This document shows, piece by piece, positions 18,783 to 27,449 of a stretch of 41,546 nt of DNA. This DNA is from Deltaproteobacteria bacterium (GTDB lineage Bacteria; Desulfobacterota; Syntrophia; Syntrophales; UBA5619), in contig JAKAFS010000028.1 of NCBI GenBank assembly GCA_021817825.1, forward strand, positions 1-41,546. The letters run 5' to 3'. Each line of letters begins with the position of its first letter. Positions within the stretch are counted from its first letter, which is position 1. The notes below the pieces were generated by a model. The model made no database searches. It saw only the letters and a program-made list of their open reading frames with translations, and was not told where the DNA came from. The position numbers and the translations under genes were made by a program.

Positions 18783-18837
18783 CGCGGCATGTTTTTTCTT
18801 TTCTATGGTTTCATCATTATCGGATACTTGCGTCTCT

Positions 18838-21723
18838 TCACTCCTTGACGACTTTCTTCGACGCTCGGCGAATCATGTAATCCGGATAAACAGCCGCGAA
18901 CTTCTTTGTCTGCGCATATTGCTGCGCTTCATTTTCAGAGCCAAAGCGGCCGACAAAAATCCGCTGCCAGACGCCTTTCTCCTTGAGGTCGACTTCTTCG
19001 CGGTAGGCGTCATGGCCGCGTTTTTTTAAGGCCTCCACCGTGTCTTCGGCCACGCGGGCATCTTTGGTCGCCCGGACCTGTAGGGCATAGAAATTTTCGA
19101 GCTTTTCTGGAGACGGTACAGAGGGGACCTCTTTTTGTTCCACAACGATCCCTTTTTCACCGGCCTCAAAGGAGGGCGGGGGAGGGGCCAATGCCGCGGG
19201 CTCATCGGGATTCACGGCAGTCTCAGGATTCGTGGCCGGCAGCGGCACGTTGGCCTCCTCTTTCGCCGGCGGGACCGTTGTCGTCGCATCGCTTTGCAGT
19301 ACGGTCACCCGGGTGGGCTCATCCCCCAATGTCGAATAGTACCAGCCGGCAATCAGCAGACCAAGCGCCAGGAGCAGCAAAACGATTCTCAGGACCTTCG
19401 AGGATTGGGCCGCCGGCTTGCCGCCGGCGACCGTTTTCGGCGCCGCTTTTTTTATCTCTTTGTTTTTTTCCTGCCGATGCAGTTTGGCGGGCAGCTCTTT
19501 CACATAGGTCTTCACCAATTCCGGCCACGTGAGGATTTGCTCCCCCAGGGTCAGCGTTTTTTTCCGCTCGCTGCCGTAATAGTAGTAGTACTTATCGTGG
19601 TACTCGTAATCGGGACTGATCTCGGCCTTTAAACCATTGAGGACGACGCCGATGATTCTCGCTTTGACGTTGTCGATCTGGGCCTTGGCTCGCTTCAGCG
19701 CCCCCCGGGCGATCTTGCCGACCTGATAGACGATTACCACGCCATCGGCTTTCGCCCCCCAGATCGCCGCATCGGTTGCCGCCAGGACCGGCGGGGCATC
19801 GATGATCACGAAATCATACTCTTCGTGCGATTCGTTGATAACGTCCGTATTGATCTTGGTGCTCACCAGTTCCGCCGGGTTGGGGGCGATCGTCCCGCAG
19901 GTCATGATGAAGAGATTGTCGAGGCCGGGGGTCACCATCACCTCTTCCATCGTCATCTTGCCCATCATGAGGTCCGTGATGGAACGCACCACATCGCGCC
20001 ATTTGTAGTTGCCGAGGATGACATCCGTCAGGCCCGGCAGGGAAGGGATGCCGAAAATCTTGGAGACGACCGGCCGGCGGAAGTCTCCGTCGATGAGCAG
20101 CACCTTGTGGCCCGCCTGGGCCATGGTGATGGCCAGGTTGATGGAGATTGTGGTCTTCCCCTCCTGGGGAGAGGAACTGGTGAAAACGATCGTTTTGACG
20201 TCCTTTTCCAGTTTTACAAAATTGATGTTGGTGCGCAGGGCGCGGTAGCTCTCCGCCGAGGTGGTTTTGGGGGCAAAATGGGAAATCAGCCGACCGATCC
20301 GCCACAATTGGTCTTCGCCGACCTCCTTTTGCATTTTTTCCTTCAAGGTGACCTTCAATTCCTCAAAGTCGACGTGGGGAATGACGCCCAGCACGCGGGC
20401 GCCTAAAAATTCTTCCACTTCTTCCACGGCGCCGATGGAGGTATCGAAGGTCTCAATGACGAAGGCAAAGACGATGCTCAGGACGATCCCGATCAGGAAA
20501 CCCAAGCCCGTGGTTGCCGCGGTCTTCGGCGGGTTGATGGGCTGCGAAGGCTCAAGGGCCGGTTTGACGATCTGGACCTCTTCGGGCTTCTCCACATTCT
20601 GGATGAGGGCTTCCTGATGCTGCTTTTCCAGCAGGGTATAGACTTCCCGGTTGACGCTCACTTCCCGTTCCAGTCGGGTGAGTTCCAATCCTTTGGCGGG
20701 CAGGACTTTGAGCTGGTCGTCCAGGTTTTTGAGCTGTTTGTGGGTCAAGCTGATGGATTTGGTAAGGCTTTGCTGCTGGGCCTTCAACTGGGCGCTCATG
20801 CTGGCGATGATCTCGTGGATCTGTTTTTTGATCTCCACGACCTGGGGGAAATTTTCCGTATAATTGATCAGGATCAGGTCCCGTTCCAGCATCAGTTGCA
20901 CGAGGCGGTCATTGAGGTTTTTATAGGGCGCCGAGGCCTCTTCGAAGTAAAAAATGGTCTTGGACGAAAGGGGACTTCCCTCCGCCCTTGCCAAAAGGGT
21001 GGCGATGGTGTTGATCTTGTTCAACGTAGCCAGATCATGGTCATAGGCCGCCTGCAACGCCGTCGCCTGACCGACCAGCCCGGAGTTTTGGGCATCCAGG
21101 GAAACCATGCGATTGGCTTCCCGAAAGTCCCGGATCGCCTCTTCCGACTTTTGCAGCTTCTCCCGGGTGAGGGTCACCTGGTCCTCGATGAATTTCTTGG
21201 CCTCGATAATGCGTTTATTCAGATCCAGCGCGTGCCGCTCCTTGTAGACCTGGGCCACCGTATTGGCCAGACGCTGGGCATGTTGCGGATCGCTCGCGGT
21301 GGCGATGATGTTGATGATATCGCTGTTCCCATCCTGCTCGGTCTCCACCTTGTCTTTCAGGTCCAGAATCGCCGATAAATAGGCAGGATTGTTGCGCACT
21401 TCGTCGGAAGACTTCTCCGAGGGAATCGCCCCCATCTTCTTGGCCACCAGCTCCATGATGTAGTAGCTCTTGATCATGGCCCTCTGGGTTTCCATGTAGC
21501 TCGTATCGGAGACGGAGAAGCTCTGAATGTAGAGGCCTGTGACCGTGCTGGTTTTTTCCACCTTGACGCTGGCGCTGGTCTTGTAGATCGGCGTCGGACG
21601 CCCCAGGATGGAAAAGATGAAACTGAAGAGGGTCATCATGACGATCGTAAAGATGACGATGACTTTGCGCTTGCGGACCGTTCGCCAGTATTCGCGCAGG
21701 TTCAGATCATAGGTCATCGGCAT
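18838..21723 (-). CDS. wzc: Wzc-type chain-length determinant/BY-kinase with C-terminal SPOR domain
   Basis: A 961-residue inner-membrane polysaccharide co-polymerase. It has a Wzz domain with TM1 (about 20-40), a long periplasmic coiled-coil region (about 160-390), the PxxPxxP-like stretch PSQPINPPK and TM2 (about 406-425). The cytoplasmic BY-kinase follows, with Walker A SSPQEGKTT (517-525), Walker A' VLLIDGDFRRP (541-551) and Walker B FVIIDAPP (638-645). A Tyr cluster (706-716) is the usual autophosphorylation tail, where Wzc normally ends. Here about 245 residues follow: a third transmembrane helix (777-796), a Pro/Ala/Glu-rich linker and a SPOR-like domain (about 877-955, FYALQVRAT to IFVGRFGS) that should be periplasmic. 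GAAGGAG precedes the ATG by about 10 nt. Confidence 0.9.
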   Translation of the reverse strand: MPMTYDLNLREYWRTVRKRKVIVIFTIVMMTLFSFIFSILGRPTPIYKTSASVKVEKTSTVTGLYIQSFSVSDTSYMETQRAMIKSYYIMELVAKKMGAIPSEKSSDEVRNNPAYLSAILDLKDKVETEQDGNSDIINIIATASDPQHAQRLANTVAQVYKERHALDLNKRIIEAKKFIEDQVTLTREKLQKSEEAIRDFREANRMVSLDAQNSGLVGQATALQAAYDHDLATLNKINTIATLLARAEGSPLSSKTIFYFEEASAPYKNLNDRLVQLMLERDLILINYTENFPQVVEIKKQIHEIIASMSAQLKAQQQSLTKSISLTHKQLKNLDDQLKVLPAKGLELTRLEREVSVNREVYTLLEKQHQEALIQNVEKPEEVQIVKPALEPSQPINPPKTAATTGLGFLIGIVLSIVFAFVIETFDTSIGAVEEVEEFLGARVLGVIPHVDFEELKVTLKEKMQKEVGEDQLWRIGRLISHFAPKTTSAESYRALRTNINFVKLEKDVKTIVFTSSSPQEGKTTISINLAITMAQAGHKVLLIDGDFRRPVVSKIFGIPSLPGLTDVILGNYKWRDVVRSITDLMMGKMTMEEVMVTPGLDNLFIMTCGTIAPNPAELVSTKINTDVINESHEEYDFVIIDAPPVLAATDAAIWGAKADGVVIVYQVGKIARGALKRAKAQIDNVKARIIGVVLNGLKAEISPDYEYHDKYYYYYGSERKKTLTLGEQILTWPELVKTYVKELPAKLHRQEKNKEIKKAAPKTVAGGKPAAQSSKVLRIVLLLLALGLLIAGWYYSTLGDEPTRVTVLQSDATTTVPPAKEEANVPLPATNPETAVNPDEPAALAPPPPSFEAGEKGIVVEQKEVPSVPSPEKLENFYALQVRATKDARVAEDTVEALKKRGHDAYREEVDLKEKGVWQRIFVGRFGSENEAQQYAQTKKFAAVYPDYMIRRASKKVVKE

Positions 21724-21742
21724 GGCGGGCGGGCTCCTTCGG

Positions 21743-22903
21743 TTACCATCTCAACTTGTTCTGGTCCAGAATGTAATTCGTTCTGAAGGTACTCGGACGA
21801 TTCAGGAGGAAATCGAGCGAGGGGGTAAGGTTATCGATGAATTCATTGACATCTCCGATCACGCTTCTCGGAACGTAGATGACGTCGCCATCCTTCAAAC
21901 GGATGTTCTGGGCCAGATCGCCCTGCATCAGAATCTGGTCGAGGTTGGCGGAAAGGATAATCGGTTTTCCCTGCCTTTCCTTGTATTCCCGGATGATCTT
22001 GACATCGGTTTTGATGGCCACCTTCGTGGTCCCTCCGGAAAGGGCGATCGCCGTCAGCAGATCCTGGGAATCCTTAAGTTTCATAATACCCTGCGAATTG
22101 ACCTGCCCGAAAACATAGATGCGTTCGGCAAAGGTCGGCAGCTCCGGAACCGTGATCGTATCGCCGTCATCGACCACAACGTTGTCGCTCACGTCGCCCC
22201 GAAACATGGCATTGTACAGATTGAGAGAATATCTCTTGCCCTGACGAACGAGTTCCACCTGCCGCAGATCGCCATTGCCCGTATCCTTGCCGGAAACGAC
22301 GCCACCGGCCGCCACGATGAGGTCCAGAACCCGCGTTTTCCCGACGAGGGCATAGCGGCCGGGACCCGAAATCCCCCCCTGCTGGAGAACGCTGATCTGG
22401 TTGATCTGGCCGAAGAGCAGCGCCCCTTTGCTTTTGTATTCTTTGACCACGACCTCGATGCGGGGTTCCCGCATGTATTTTTGCGCCAAGCGGGTCAACG
22501 TATTTCTGATCTCTCCGGCCGTGGAACCGCTCACCTTGATATCATCGGCAAAGATGAAGGAGATTTTTCCGTCCGGCCGGACCGCCGTCGTGTAGGCGGT
22601 TTGCTTGAACCCTTCGTCGCGGGAAGGCGCCCAGTAATTGATGGCAAGGACATCGCCCGGCCCGACAAGGTACTCGGGCACCCCGTATTTTTCGGTAAAG
22701 ACGCTGTTTTCCCGGCTGCGACTCATCTGCTGAATCGCTTCGACCATCTCTTTTTGTTGCCGCTCCTCCAAATCCGTGACCACCGCGGGCTCCCGATAGG
22801 TTTTCACGGAAATACCGGGGGCTTCAACGGTGCAGGATTGCACGCAAAACAGCAAGGCAGCCAGACTTGCAAAGGAAAGTAAACGTCCCTCTTTGAAGAT
22901 CAT
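21743..22903 (-). CDS. wza: Wza-type polysaccharide export lipoprotein
   Basis: A 386-residue outer-membrane export protein. A signal peptide of about 23 residues ends in the lipobox VQSC with Cys24 as the lipidated residue. The poly_export domain (about 60-165) begins at YLVGPGDVLAINYW. It is followed by SLBB-like β-grasp segments, one with GPGRYALVGKTRVLDLIVAAGG and one with RIYVFGQVNSQGIMKL and LLTAIALSGGTT. It would form the periplasmic and outer-membrane conduit for the polymer and contact the Wzc-type protein encoded 19 nt downstream. It is the first gene of the operon behind the promoter at 22,945-22,974. Confidence 0.9.
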   Translation of the reverse strand: MIFKEGRLLSFASLAALLFCVQSCTVEAPGISVKTYREPAVVTDLEERQQKEMVEAIQQMSRSRENSVFTEKYGVPEYLVGPGDVLAINYWAPSRDEGFKQTAYTTAVRPDGKISFIFADDIKVSGSTAGEIRNTLTRLAQKYMREPRIEVVVKEYKSKGALLFGQINQISVLQQGGISGPGRYALVGKTRVLDLIVAAGGVVSGKDTGNGDLRQVELVRQGKRYSLNLYNAMFRGDVSDNVVVDDGDTITVPELPTFAERIYVFGQVNSQGIMKLKDSQDLLTAIALSGGTTKVAIKTDVKIIREYKERQGKPIILSANLDQILMQGDLAQNIRLKDGDVIYVPRSVIGDVNEFIDNLTPSLDFLLNRPSTFRTNYILDQNKLRW

Positions 22904-22944
22904 TGTGGGTCTCCGGCAATATTTATCAACAGTTTCCGAGGCGC

Positions 22945-22974
22945 AGTATCATGGAAATCGCTAATTATTGTCAA
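22945..22974 (-). promoter_or_regulatory. Promoter of the exopolysaccharide operon
   Basis: On the minus strand TTGACA (22,969-22,974) is followed after 18 nt by GATACT (22,945-22,950), a 4/6 match to the -10 consensus. The start point would fall near 22,938, about 35 nt before the wza ATG. It is the best sigma-70 candidate in the divergent gap between wza and the HD-GYP gene. Confidence 0.6.
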
Positions 22975-23001
22975 GACATTTCTTAAATAAGTGCGCCATC
23001 T

Positions 23002-23065
23002 AAAAATGCAAATTCCCTTCCCTCGGAGGTTGAAAAACATCCGCCGAAATCCGCCTTGCATTTTT
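23002..23065. repeat. Widely spaced 10-bp inverted repeat in the wza/HD-GYP divergent gap
   Basis: AAAAATGCAA at 23,002-23,011 and its exact reverse complement TTGCATTTTT at 23,056-23,065 flank 44 bp. The pair lies upstream of the wza promoter and upstream of the HD-GYP gene, where a dimeric regulator contacting two sites could control both directions. A stem in a transcript is also possible. No regulator gene is adjacent. Confidence 0.4.
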
Positions 23066-23145
23066 GAATGAGGCAATATAGAAATCAAAAACAGATCTTG
23101 AAAAGGTCATTTTCATTTTTAATGAAGGGAAGTTGGTAAATACCG

Positions 23146-24240
23146 ATGGTGCGCATCTCGGATTTGGTCAGAGGCAAGACATCCCTGCCGGGTTCGGCGA
23201 ATCAGGACCGGTCAGACAGCATGCGTCTGAGCAATATCGAGCAATTCATTAATTTCAATGCAAAAACTCCTCTAAAAACCCCTTCCGAGCCGCACCAGGA
23301 GAACCCTCCGGAACAGCAGTTGCTGCTGCCCATCCCGGGCAATCTTGACGCTTCGGAGGCACAGGAAATTTACCTCTATGCCCAGGACTATCTCCGGGAA
23401 GTGAGAAACAGAATCCTTTCAGGACAGCCACTCCCCTTGGAGAAGCCCCTGAAAATCATCGAACGGATGATTGCGGACCCCTCTTTGGTCGATGTGCTCT
23501 ATCAATTGACCCTGTCCCTCGGCCACAAAGAGGATCTGGACATTGCCTCACCGGTCAACGGCATGGTTTACTGTTTCAAGATCGGCGCGCGGATGGGCTA
23601 CCAGCCCCAGAGTTTGATGGAAATCTGCCTGGCGGCCCTCCATCACGACATCGGCATGTTCCAGATTCCCGAGGCGATCCTCAAAAAAGAGGGCAAACTG
23701 GATGCCTCCGAGTTGGCCGTCATCAGGAAACACACCGAAAAGGGCCGGGATCTGGCAAAACCCTATGATGCAGCTTTTCCGAACATCTGCCGGGCGATCG
23801 CGGAGCATCACGAAAGAGAAAATGGCAAGGGCTATCCGCAGGGCTTGAAAGGCGATGAAATTTCCGAGTACGCGAAGATCATCGGAATCTGCGATTCCTA
23901 TGAGGCGATGACCCATAACCGTCCCCACAAAAAAGCGGTGACCCAGTCACTCTCGGTTCTACAGTTGGCGGGCGCCAAAGACCATCTCTTTGCCCCCCAT
24001 ATCGTGAAAGTTTTTCTCGATGAGATCACCCTTTACCCGACCGGCAGCTATGTTCGCCTCAACAACAAGGTCCTCGGCATCGTGGTGCAGACCAACCACA
24101 ACAATCCGTTCAAGCCCATCATCCGCATCATTACGGACGGACAGGGCAACCGAATTGCCGATGAACATCTGATCAACCTGGCGGACGAAAATATCCTGAA
24201 CATCGTGGCCGCCGTGACGGCAGATGAAATCTCCCTCTAA
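23146..24240 (+). CDS. HD-GYP domain protein with partly degenerate metal site
   Basis: A 364-residue cytoplasmic protein. Residues 1-125 match nothing I recognise and include a Pro-rich linker. An HD-GYP domain spans about 125-280: HHDIG (166-170), the His of RKHTEKG (196), HHERENGKGYP (221-231) with the GYP triplet, and GICDSYEAM with Asp250. Members normally hydrolyse cyclic di-GMP. Aligning SPVNGMVYCFKIG with the usual HSLxVA-type opening puts Ser135 where the first metal-ligand His should be, so activity may be reduced or lost and the protein may act as a sensor or effector. The last ~80 residues (VRLNNKVLGIVVQT) form a tail seen in relatives. The nucleotidyltransferase gene follows after 21 nt. 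Confidence 0.8.
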   Translation: MVRISDLVRGKTSLPGSANQDRSDSMRLSNIEQFINFNAKTPLKTPSEPHQENPPEQQLLLPIPGNLDASEAQEIYLYAQDYLREVRNRILSGQPLPLEKPLKIIERMIADPSLVDVLYQLTLSLGHKEDLDIASPVNGMVYCFKIGARMGYQPQSLMEICLAALHHDIGMFQIPEAILKKEGKLDASELAVIRKHTEKGRDLAKPYDAAFPNICRAIAEHHERENGKGYPQGLKGDEISEYAKIIGICDSYEAMTHNRPHKKAVTQSLSVLQLAGAKDHLFAPHIVKVFLDEITLYPTGSYVRLNNKVLGIVVQTNHNNPFKPIIRIITDGQGNRIADEHLINLADENILNIVAAVTADEISL

Positions 24241-24261
24241 TCAGCGGGAACGTCGACGACA

Positions 24262-25518
24262 TTGATCCCTCCATCAGCGCATGAACCGGCATCTCCGTCG
24301 CCAGGGGTCCGCTCCCGCCGGACCGTTGCAGATCAATACCTTCTGAAGCTTCTTTTTGAACCCGAGAAGGTGAACCCTCCGCAGTCCTTCAAGGGAGCCG
24401 CCCCGTCGCCCCGTCCACCCGTTCCCGACTGGCCCTATCTCGTCGAAAAATCCCGTCAGGAGGGCGTTTCCGCGGTTCTCTTTCAGCACATCACCAAGCG
24501 CCACCTGGAAGAACTCGTCCCCGAGGAGGCCCTGGAAGCGCTCGCGCAGGACTACCGCGCCAATCTCAAATACAATCTGTCGGCCATCGGCAGATTGCGG
24601 GAAGTGCTGAAGGCCTTCCAGCAGGCCGGCCTCTCCTGCATCGTTCTGAAAGGGATGGACCTCGCGGAACACGCTTATCCGAACCTGGCCATGCGGGGGA
24701 TGTCCGATGCGGACCTTCTGGTCAAGAAAGAAACCCTGCCCGCTGCCGATCGACTGCTCTCTTCCCTCGGGTATGCGGCGATGGACAGTTCCCCCGCCAA
24801 GGCCGGCGCCAACCCGGCGGGGTATCTGGCCAGCCTGGATTACCGGAAAAAAGAGTCGCCCTTGAACCTCCACGTGCACTGGCACACGGTCAATACGTCG
24901 GTCCCGGCAACCCTGTTCGTCAACCGGGTGGATATGAACCGGTTATGGGACAATGCCGTTCCGACCCAGGTGGCGGACAGTCAGGCCTTCACGCTGCGTC
25001 CGGAACATGCGATTATCTACCTTTGCGAACACGCTCTGAGGGTCGGCCACTCCTTTGACCGTCTGATTCTTGTCTGCGACCTCTTCTTCACCATCAAAGC
25101 CTTCGCTGCGGTCATCGACTGGGATTGGCTTGTAGAGGAAAGCCGGCGGTTCGGCCTGTCCCGCTGGGTTTATTTCAGCTTGGCCATCGTCAGCCATTAT
25201 TCCGGCCTGGAGATCCCCGGCCGAGCGCTTGGGAAACTCAAACCGCCCCAAATCTCCTGGGGGGAAAGGCTCTTCCTCCGCCTGCAATTCGGCGACCGGC
25301 GGATCCGCGGAAGCAGTTATCTCCTTTATCTGGCCCTGAACCGGCGTCTTCCGGACCGGGTCCGCTTTATCGCCCGGACCTTTTTCCCTCCGCCCCAGAT
25401 ACTCCTCCAGAGACAGTATCGCAAAGACGCCGTATTCAGCAACGCCCTTTACCTGTCCCGGCTGCGGGAGGGGTTTTCGCACCTAGGGAAGTTGTTGGCG
25501 GCATTCGGGCAGCGCTGA
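24262..25518 (+). CDS. Nucleotidyltransferase family protein (NTP_transf_5-like)
   Basis: A 418-residue protein of the uncharacterised nucleotidyltransferase group PF14907. The signature lies at about 128-153: VLKGMDLAEHAYP, then RGMSDADLLV, with Lys130-Gly131, Arg145 and the metal-binding pair Asp149/Asp151. The rest is mostly helical, as in family members. The start is uncertain. The TTG at 24,262 is the earliest option and there is no in-frame ATG before the conserved region. Relatives occur in polysaccharide/exosortase loci beside HPr-kinase-like and PqqD-like genes, and in some lasso-peptide clusters (paeninodin, pseudomycoidin), where they decorate a phosphorylated C-terminal Ser. Both contexts fit this window. 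It is probably co-transcribed with the HD-GYP gene. Confidence 0.75.
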   Translation: MIPPSAHEPASPSPGVRSRRTVADQYLLKLLFEPEKVNPPQSFKGAAPSPRPPVPDWPYLVEKSRQEGVSAVLFQHITKRHLEELVPEEALEALAQDYRANLKYNLSAIGRLREVLKAFQQAGLSCIVLKGMDLAEHAYPNLAMRGMSDADLLVKKETLPAADRLLSSLGYAAMDSSPAKAGANPAGYLASLDYRKKESPLNLHVHWHTVNTSVPATLFVNRVDMNRLWDNAVPTQVADSQAFTLRPEHAIIYLCEHALRVGHSFDRLILVCDLFFTIKAFAAVIDWDWLVEESRRFGLSRWVYFSLAIVSHYSGLEIPGRALGKLKPPQISWGERLFLRLQFGDRRIRGSSYLLYLALNRRLPDRVRFIARTFFPPPQILLQRQYRKDAVFSNALYLSRLREGFSHLGKLLAAFGQR

Positions 25519-25549
25519 ACCCCAAATGCCCTTGCGCTCGGCAATTTCC

Positions 25550-25578
25550 TTGACAGGGTTCGCCACACCCCTTAGAGT
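25550..25578 (+). promoter_or_regulatory. Promoter upstream of the first radical SAM gene
   Basis: A perfect TTGACA (25,550-25,555) is followed after 17 nt by TAGAGT (25,573-25,578), a 4/6 match to TATAAT. It lies in the 136-bp gap after the nucleotidyltransferase gene and would give a leader of about 70 nt before the ATG at 25,655. Confidence 0.55.
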
Positions 25579-25654
25579 TGCCACGCAGCAATGACGAGAG
25601 TCTTTTGGGCAACAGCCCCTCTTGCCATTCCCGAAAAAACGGATCTCAATTGTC

Positions 25655-27292
25655 ATGGGCGCAAACAAAAGAGGCAATGGCCGGAGCCAAGAAAAATCCG
25701 CTCCCCCTTTACAGATGGAAGGCGATCCTTTTTTCCAGGAATGGCTGGCGGCGGGACAACCGCCGGAGCAGCTTTCCATCAGTGCCGTGTGCAATGCCCG
25801 CTGCCTTTTTTGTTCGAACCGGATGAATCCCTTTCCGCTGAAGCAAAATCTTTTTCGCAAGATCGAAGACATCAAGCTTCAGCTTTCCCTCGTCTCCGCC
25901 AATCACAGCGGAGATATTTACATGAGCGATTCCCTGCCGGGACGCATCTCCGAAGGGGAGGCCTTCCTTCATCCGCAGTTCTTTGAAATTCTCACCCTGG
26001 TCCGCGAGAAATTCCTGACCAATGTCCTCCACTTTACGACCAACGCCTCCCTGCTCGACGAACCCTTCGTCCGAAAACTGGCGCAGTTCAGACCTCTGGA
26101 GATCAATATTTCTCTGCATTCCACCCAACCGCGGCTGTGGGGGCAGATCTTCCGAAGCACACAGAAACGAGCCCGCATCGCCTTGGAATCCCTTTCCCTC
26201 CTGAAAAAGCATCATATCGCATTTACAGGAACCATTGTCCCGTTGCCGCGCGTCTGCGGATGGGACGACCTGGAAAAAACCTTCGCTTTTTTGGTGGCTC
26301 AGGGCGCCCAATCCGTCATTCTCTGGTGGCCGGGGTTTTCGAAAAAAACCCCGGCGGCGCTCCGAAAAGACATTGCCTGCCCCTGGGAGGAACTTCAGGA
26401 TTTTGCCCGACGCATGGAGGAAAAGTTCCCCGGGTTTCCGGTGATTCCCCAGCCGAATGGGTCGGAACCCCGGCGATTGCCGATAAAAAAGATCATGAAT
26501 TATACTCTCCTGGGGAATTTAAAAACCTTCGGCGGGCCCTTCCAAGAGGTGCTTTGGCTGGCGTCGGAAGCGGCCTATCCCGAAATTTCCCGGATCGTTG
26601 ACGAATTTGCAAAAACGGTTCCTAATAAGCACCATGTCCTTTCGGTCAAGAACCGCTCCTATGGGGGGAATATTCAGGTCAGCGGCCTGCTGATGGTCAA
26701 AGATTTTCTCGCCGCCGGCAAGGAGGCCCTGGAGCGTTGGCCCGCCACCGATCTCGTACTTGTCCCCAAGATGCCCTTCGACGCCTTTTTCAGGGATCTA
26801 CAGAAGACGCCGGCCTTTAAAATCCCGGAAACCTTAGAACGGACGACCTGGCTGATCTTCGACAACGGCGATTTCCAGCCGCTGAAGGGACGAGGATTCG
26901 TCAGGCCCGATCAGGACGTGAAGGGCGCCTGGGAGAGAATCTTGAAGGTCTTTGACCAATCGCTGCGCGAGCAGCGGTGGGATGCCCTTTCATCCCTTGT
27001 GACCGCCTTTCCGATTCAGACCTCGGCAGGGCTCCTGAAAAAGGCTGCCTTTCCGGCCTTTTTAAAGCGCGAGTCCTCCCGCCTTGCGCCGGGGGCTTCC
27101 GTGGAAAGAAGGCTCTTTGAGCGGTTGGATGACCGGCGGGTCCTGTGCATTGAAGATTGGCCGACTGCCGATCCGTCCACGGGCGTTTCCCGGTGGTTTT
27201 TTTTCCGGAAAATCGGGAACGATTGGAAAGTGGAAGGGATCTTCTTCGGTCAAAAACCCTCACTCAGGGAAAGCGCCGACGCCCCTCCGTAG
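25655..27292 (+). CDS. Radical SAM protein with DUF512-like and extra C-terminal region
   Basis: A 545-residue protein from the ATG at 25,655. An upstream TTG at 25,622 is also possible and neither start has a strong Shine-Dalgarno sequence. The 4Fe-4S-binding CxxxCxxC is CNARCLFC (Cys46, Cys50, Cys53), followed by ISEGEAFLHPQFFEIL in place of the usual GGEP strand, and HFTTNASLL. Residues 330-383 (VKNRSYGGNIQVSGLL, VKDFL, LVLVPKMPF) strongly recall the DUF512 module. The last ~110 residues (after about 430) look like a small α/β domain, perhaps NTF2-like, ending IGNDWKVEGIFFG. There is no SPASM Cys cluster, so it differs from the three radical SAM proteins downstream. It may generate a cofactor or modify the neighbouring peptide, but its role is unknown. 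Confidence 0.75.
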   Translation: MGANKRGNGRSQEKSAPPLQMEGDPFFQEWLAAGQPPEQLSISAVCNARCLFCSNRMNPFPLKQNLFRKIEDIKLQLSLVSANHSGDIYMSDSLPGRISEGEAFLHPQFFEILTLVREKFLTNVLHFTTNASLLDEPFVRKLAQFRPLEINISLHSTQPRLWGQIFRSTQKRARIALESLSLLKKHHIAFTGTIVPLPRVCGWDDLEKTFAFLVAQGAQSVILWWPGFSKKTPAALRKDIACPWEELQDFARRMEEKFPGFPVIPQPNGSEPRRLPIKKIMNYTLLGNLKTFGGPFQEVLWLASEAAYPEISRIVDEFAKTVPNKHHVLSVKNRSYGGNIQVSGLLMVKDFLAAGKEALERWPATDLVLVPKMPFDAFFRDLQKTPAFKIPETLERTTWLIFDNGDFQPLKGRGFVRPDQDVKGAWERILKVFDQSLREQRWDALSSLVTAFPIQTSAGLLKKAAFPAFLKRESSRLAPGASVERRLFERLDDRRVLCIEDWPTADPSTGVSRWFFFRKIGNDWKVEGIFFGQKPSLRESADAPP

Positions 27293-27368
27293 CCGAAAGG
27301 GAACACCCTCTCCAGAGGCCTGTCCTTTCAGCCACAGGCTGCCGGCAGTCATATTCCACACAATTCAA

Positions 27369-27396
27369 TTGACACCTGATCCAAATGATTTAGGAT
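27369..27396 (+). promoter_or_regulatory. Promoter of the precursor-peptide gene
   Basis: TTGACA (27,369-27,374) is followed after 16 nt by TAGGAT (27,391-27,396), a 4/6 match to the -10 consensus. The start point would be near 27,404, about 46 nt before the ATG at 27,450. A dedicated promoter directly before a small precursor gene is what a RiPP operon needs for high peptide expression. Confidence 0.5.
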
Positions 27397-27449
27397 AGGG
27401 ACACGCTTTTTGTAACAAGCAGGCTTTTATGTACCGAGGAGAGGAACCT

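Noticed and set aside
21722-22882. Plus-strand open frame opposite wza
   Set aside because: wza shows a lipobox and export domains, while the opposite frame shows no motifs.
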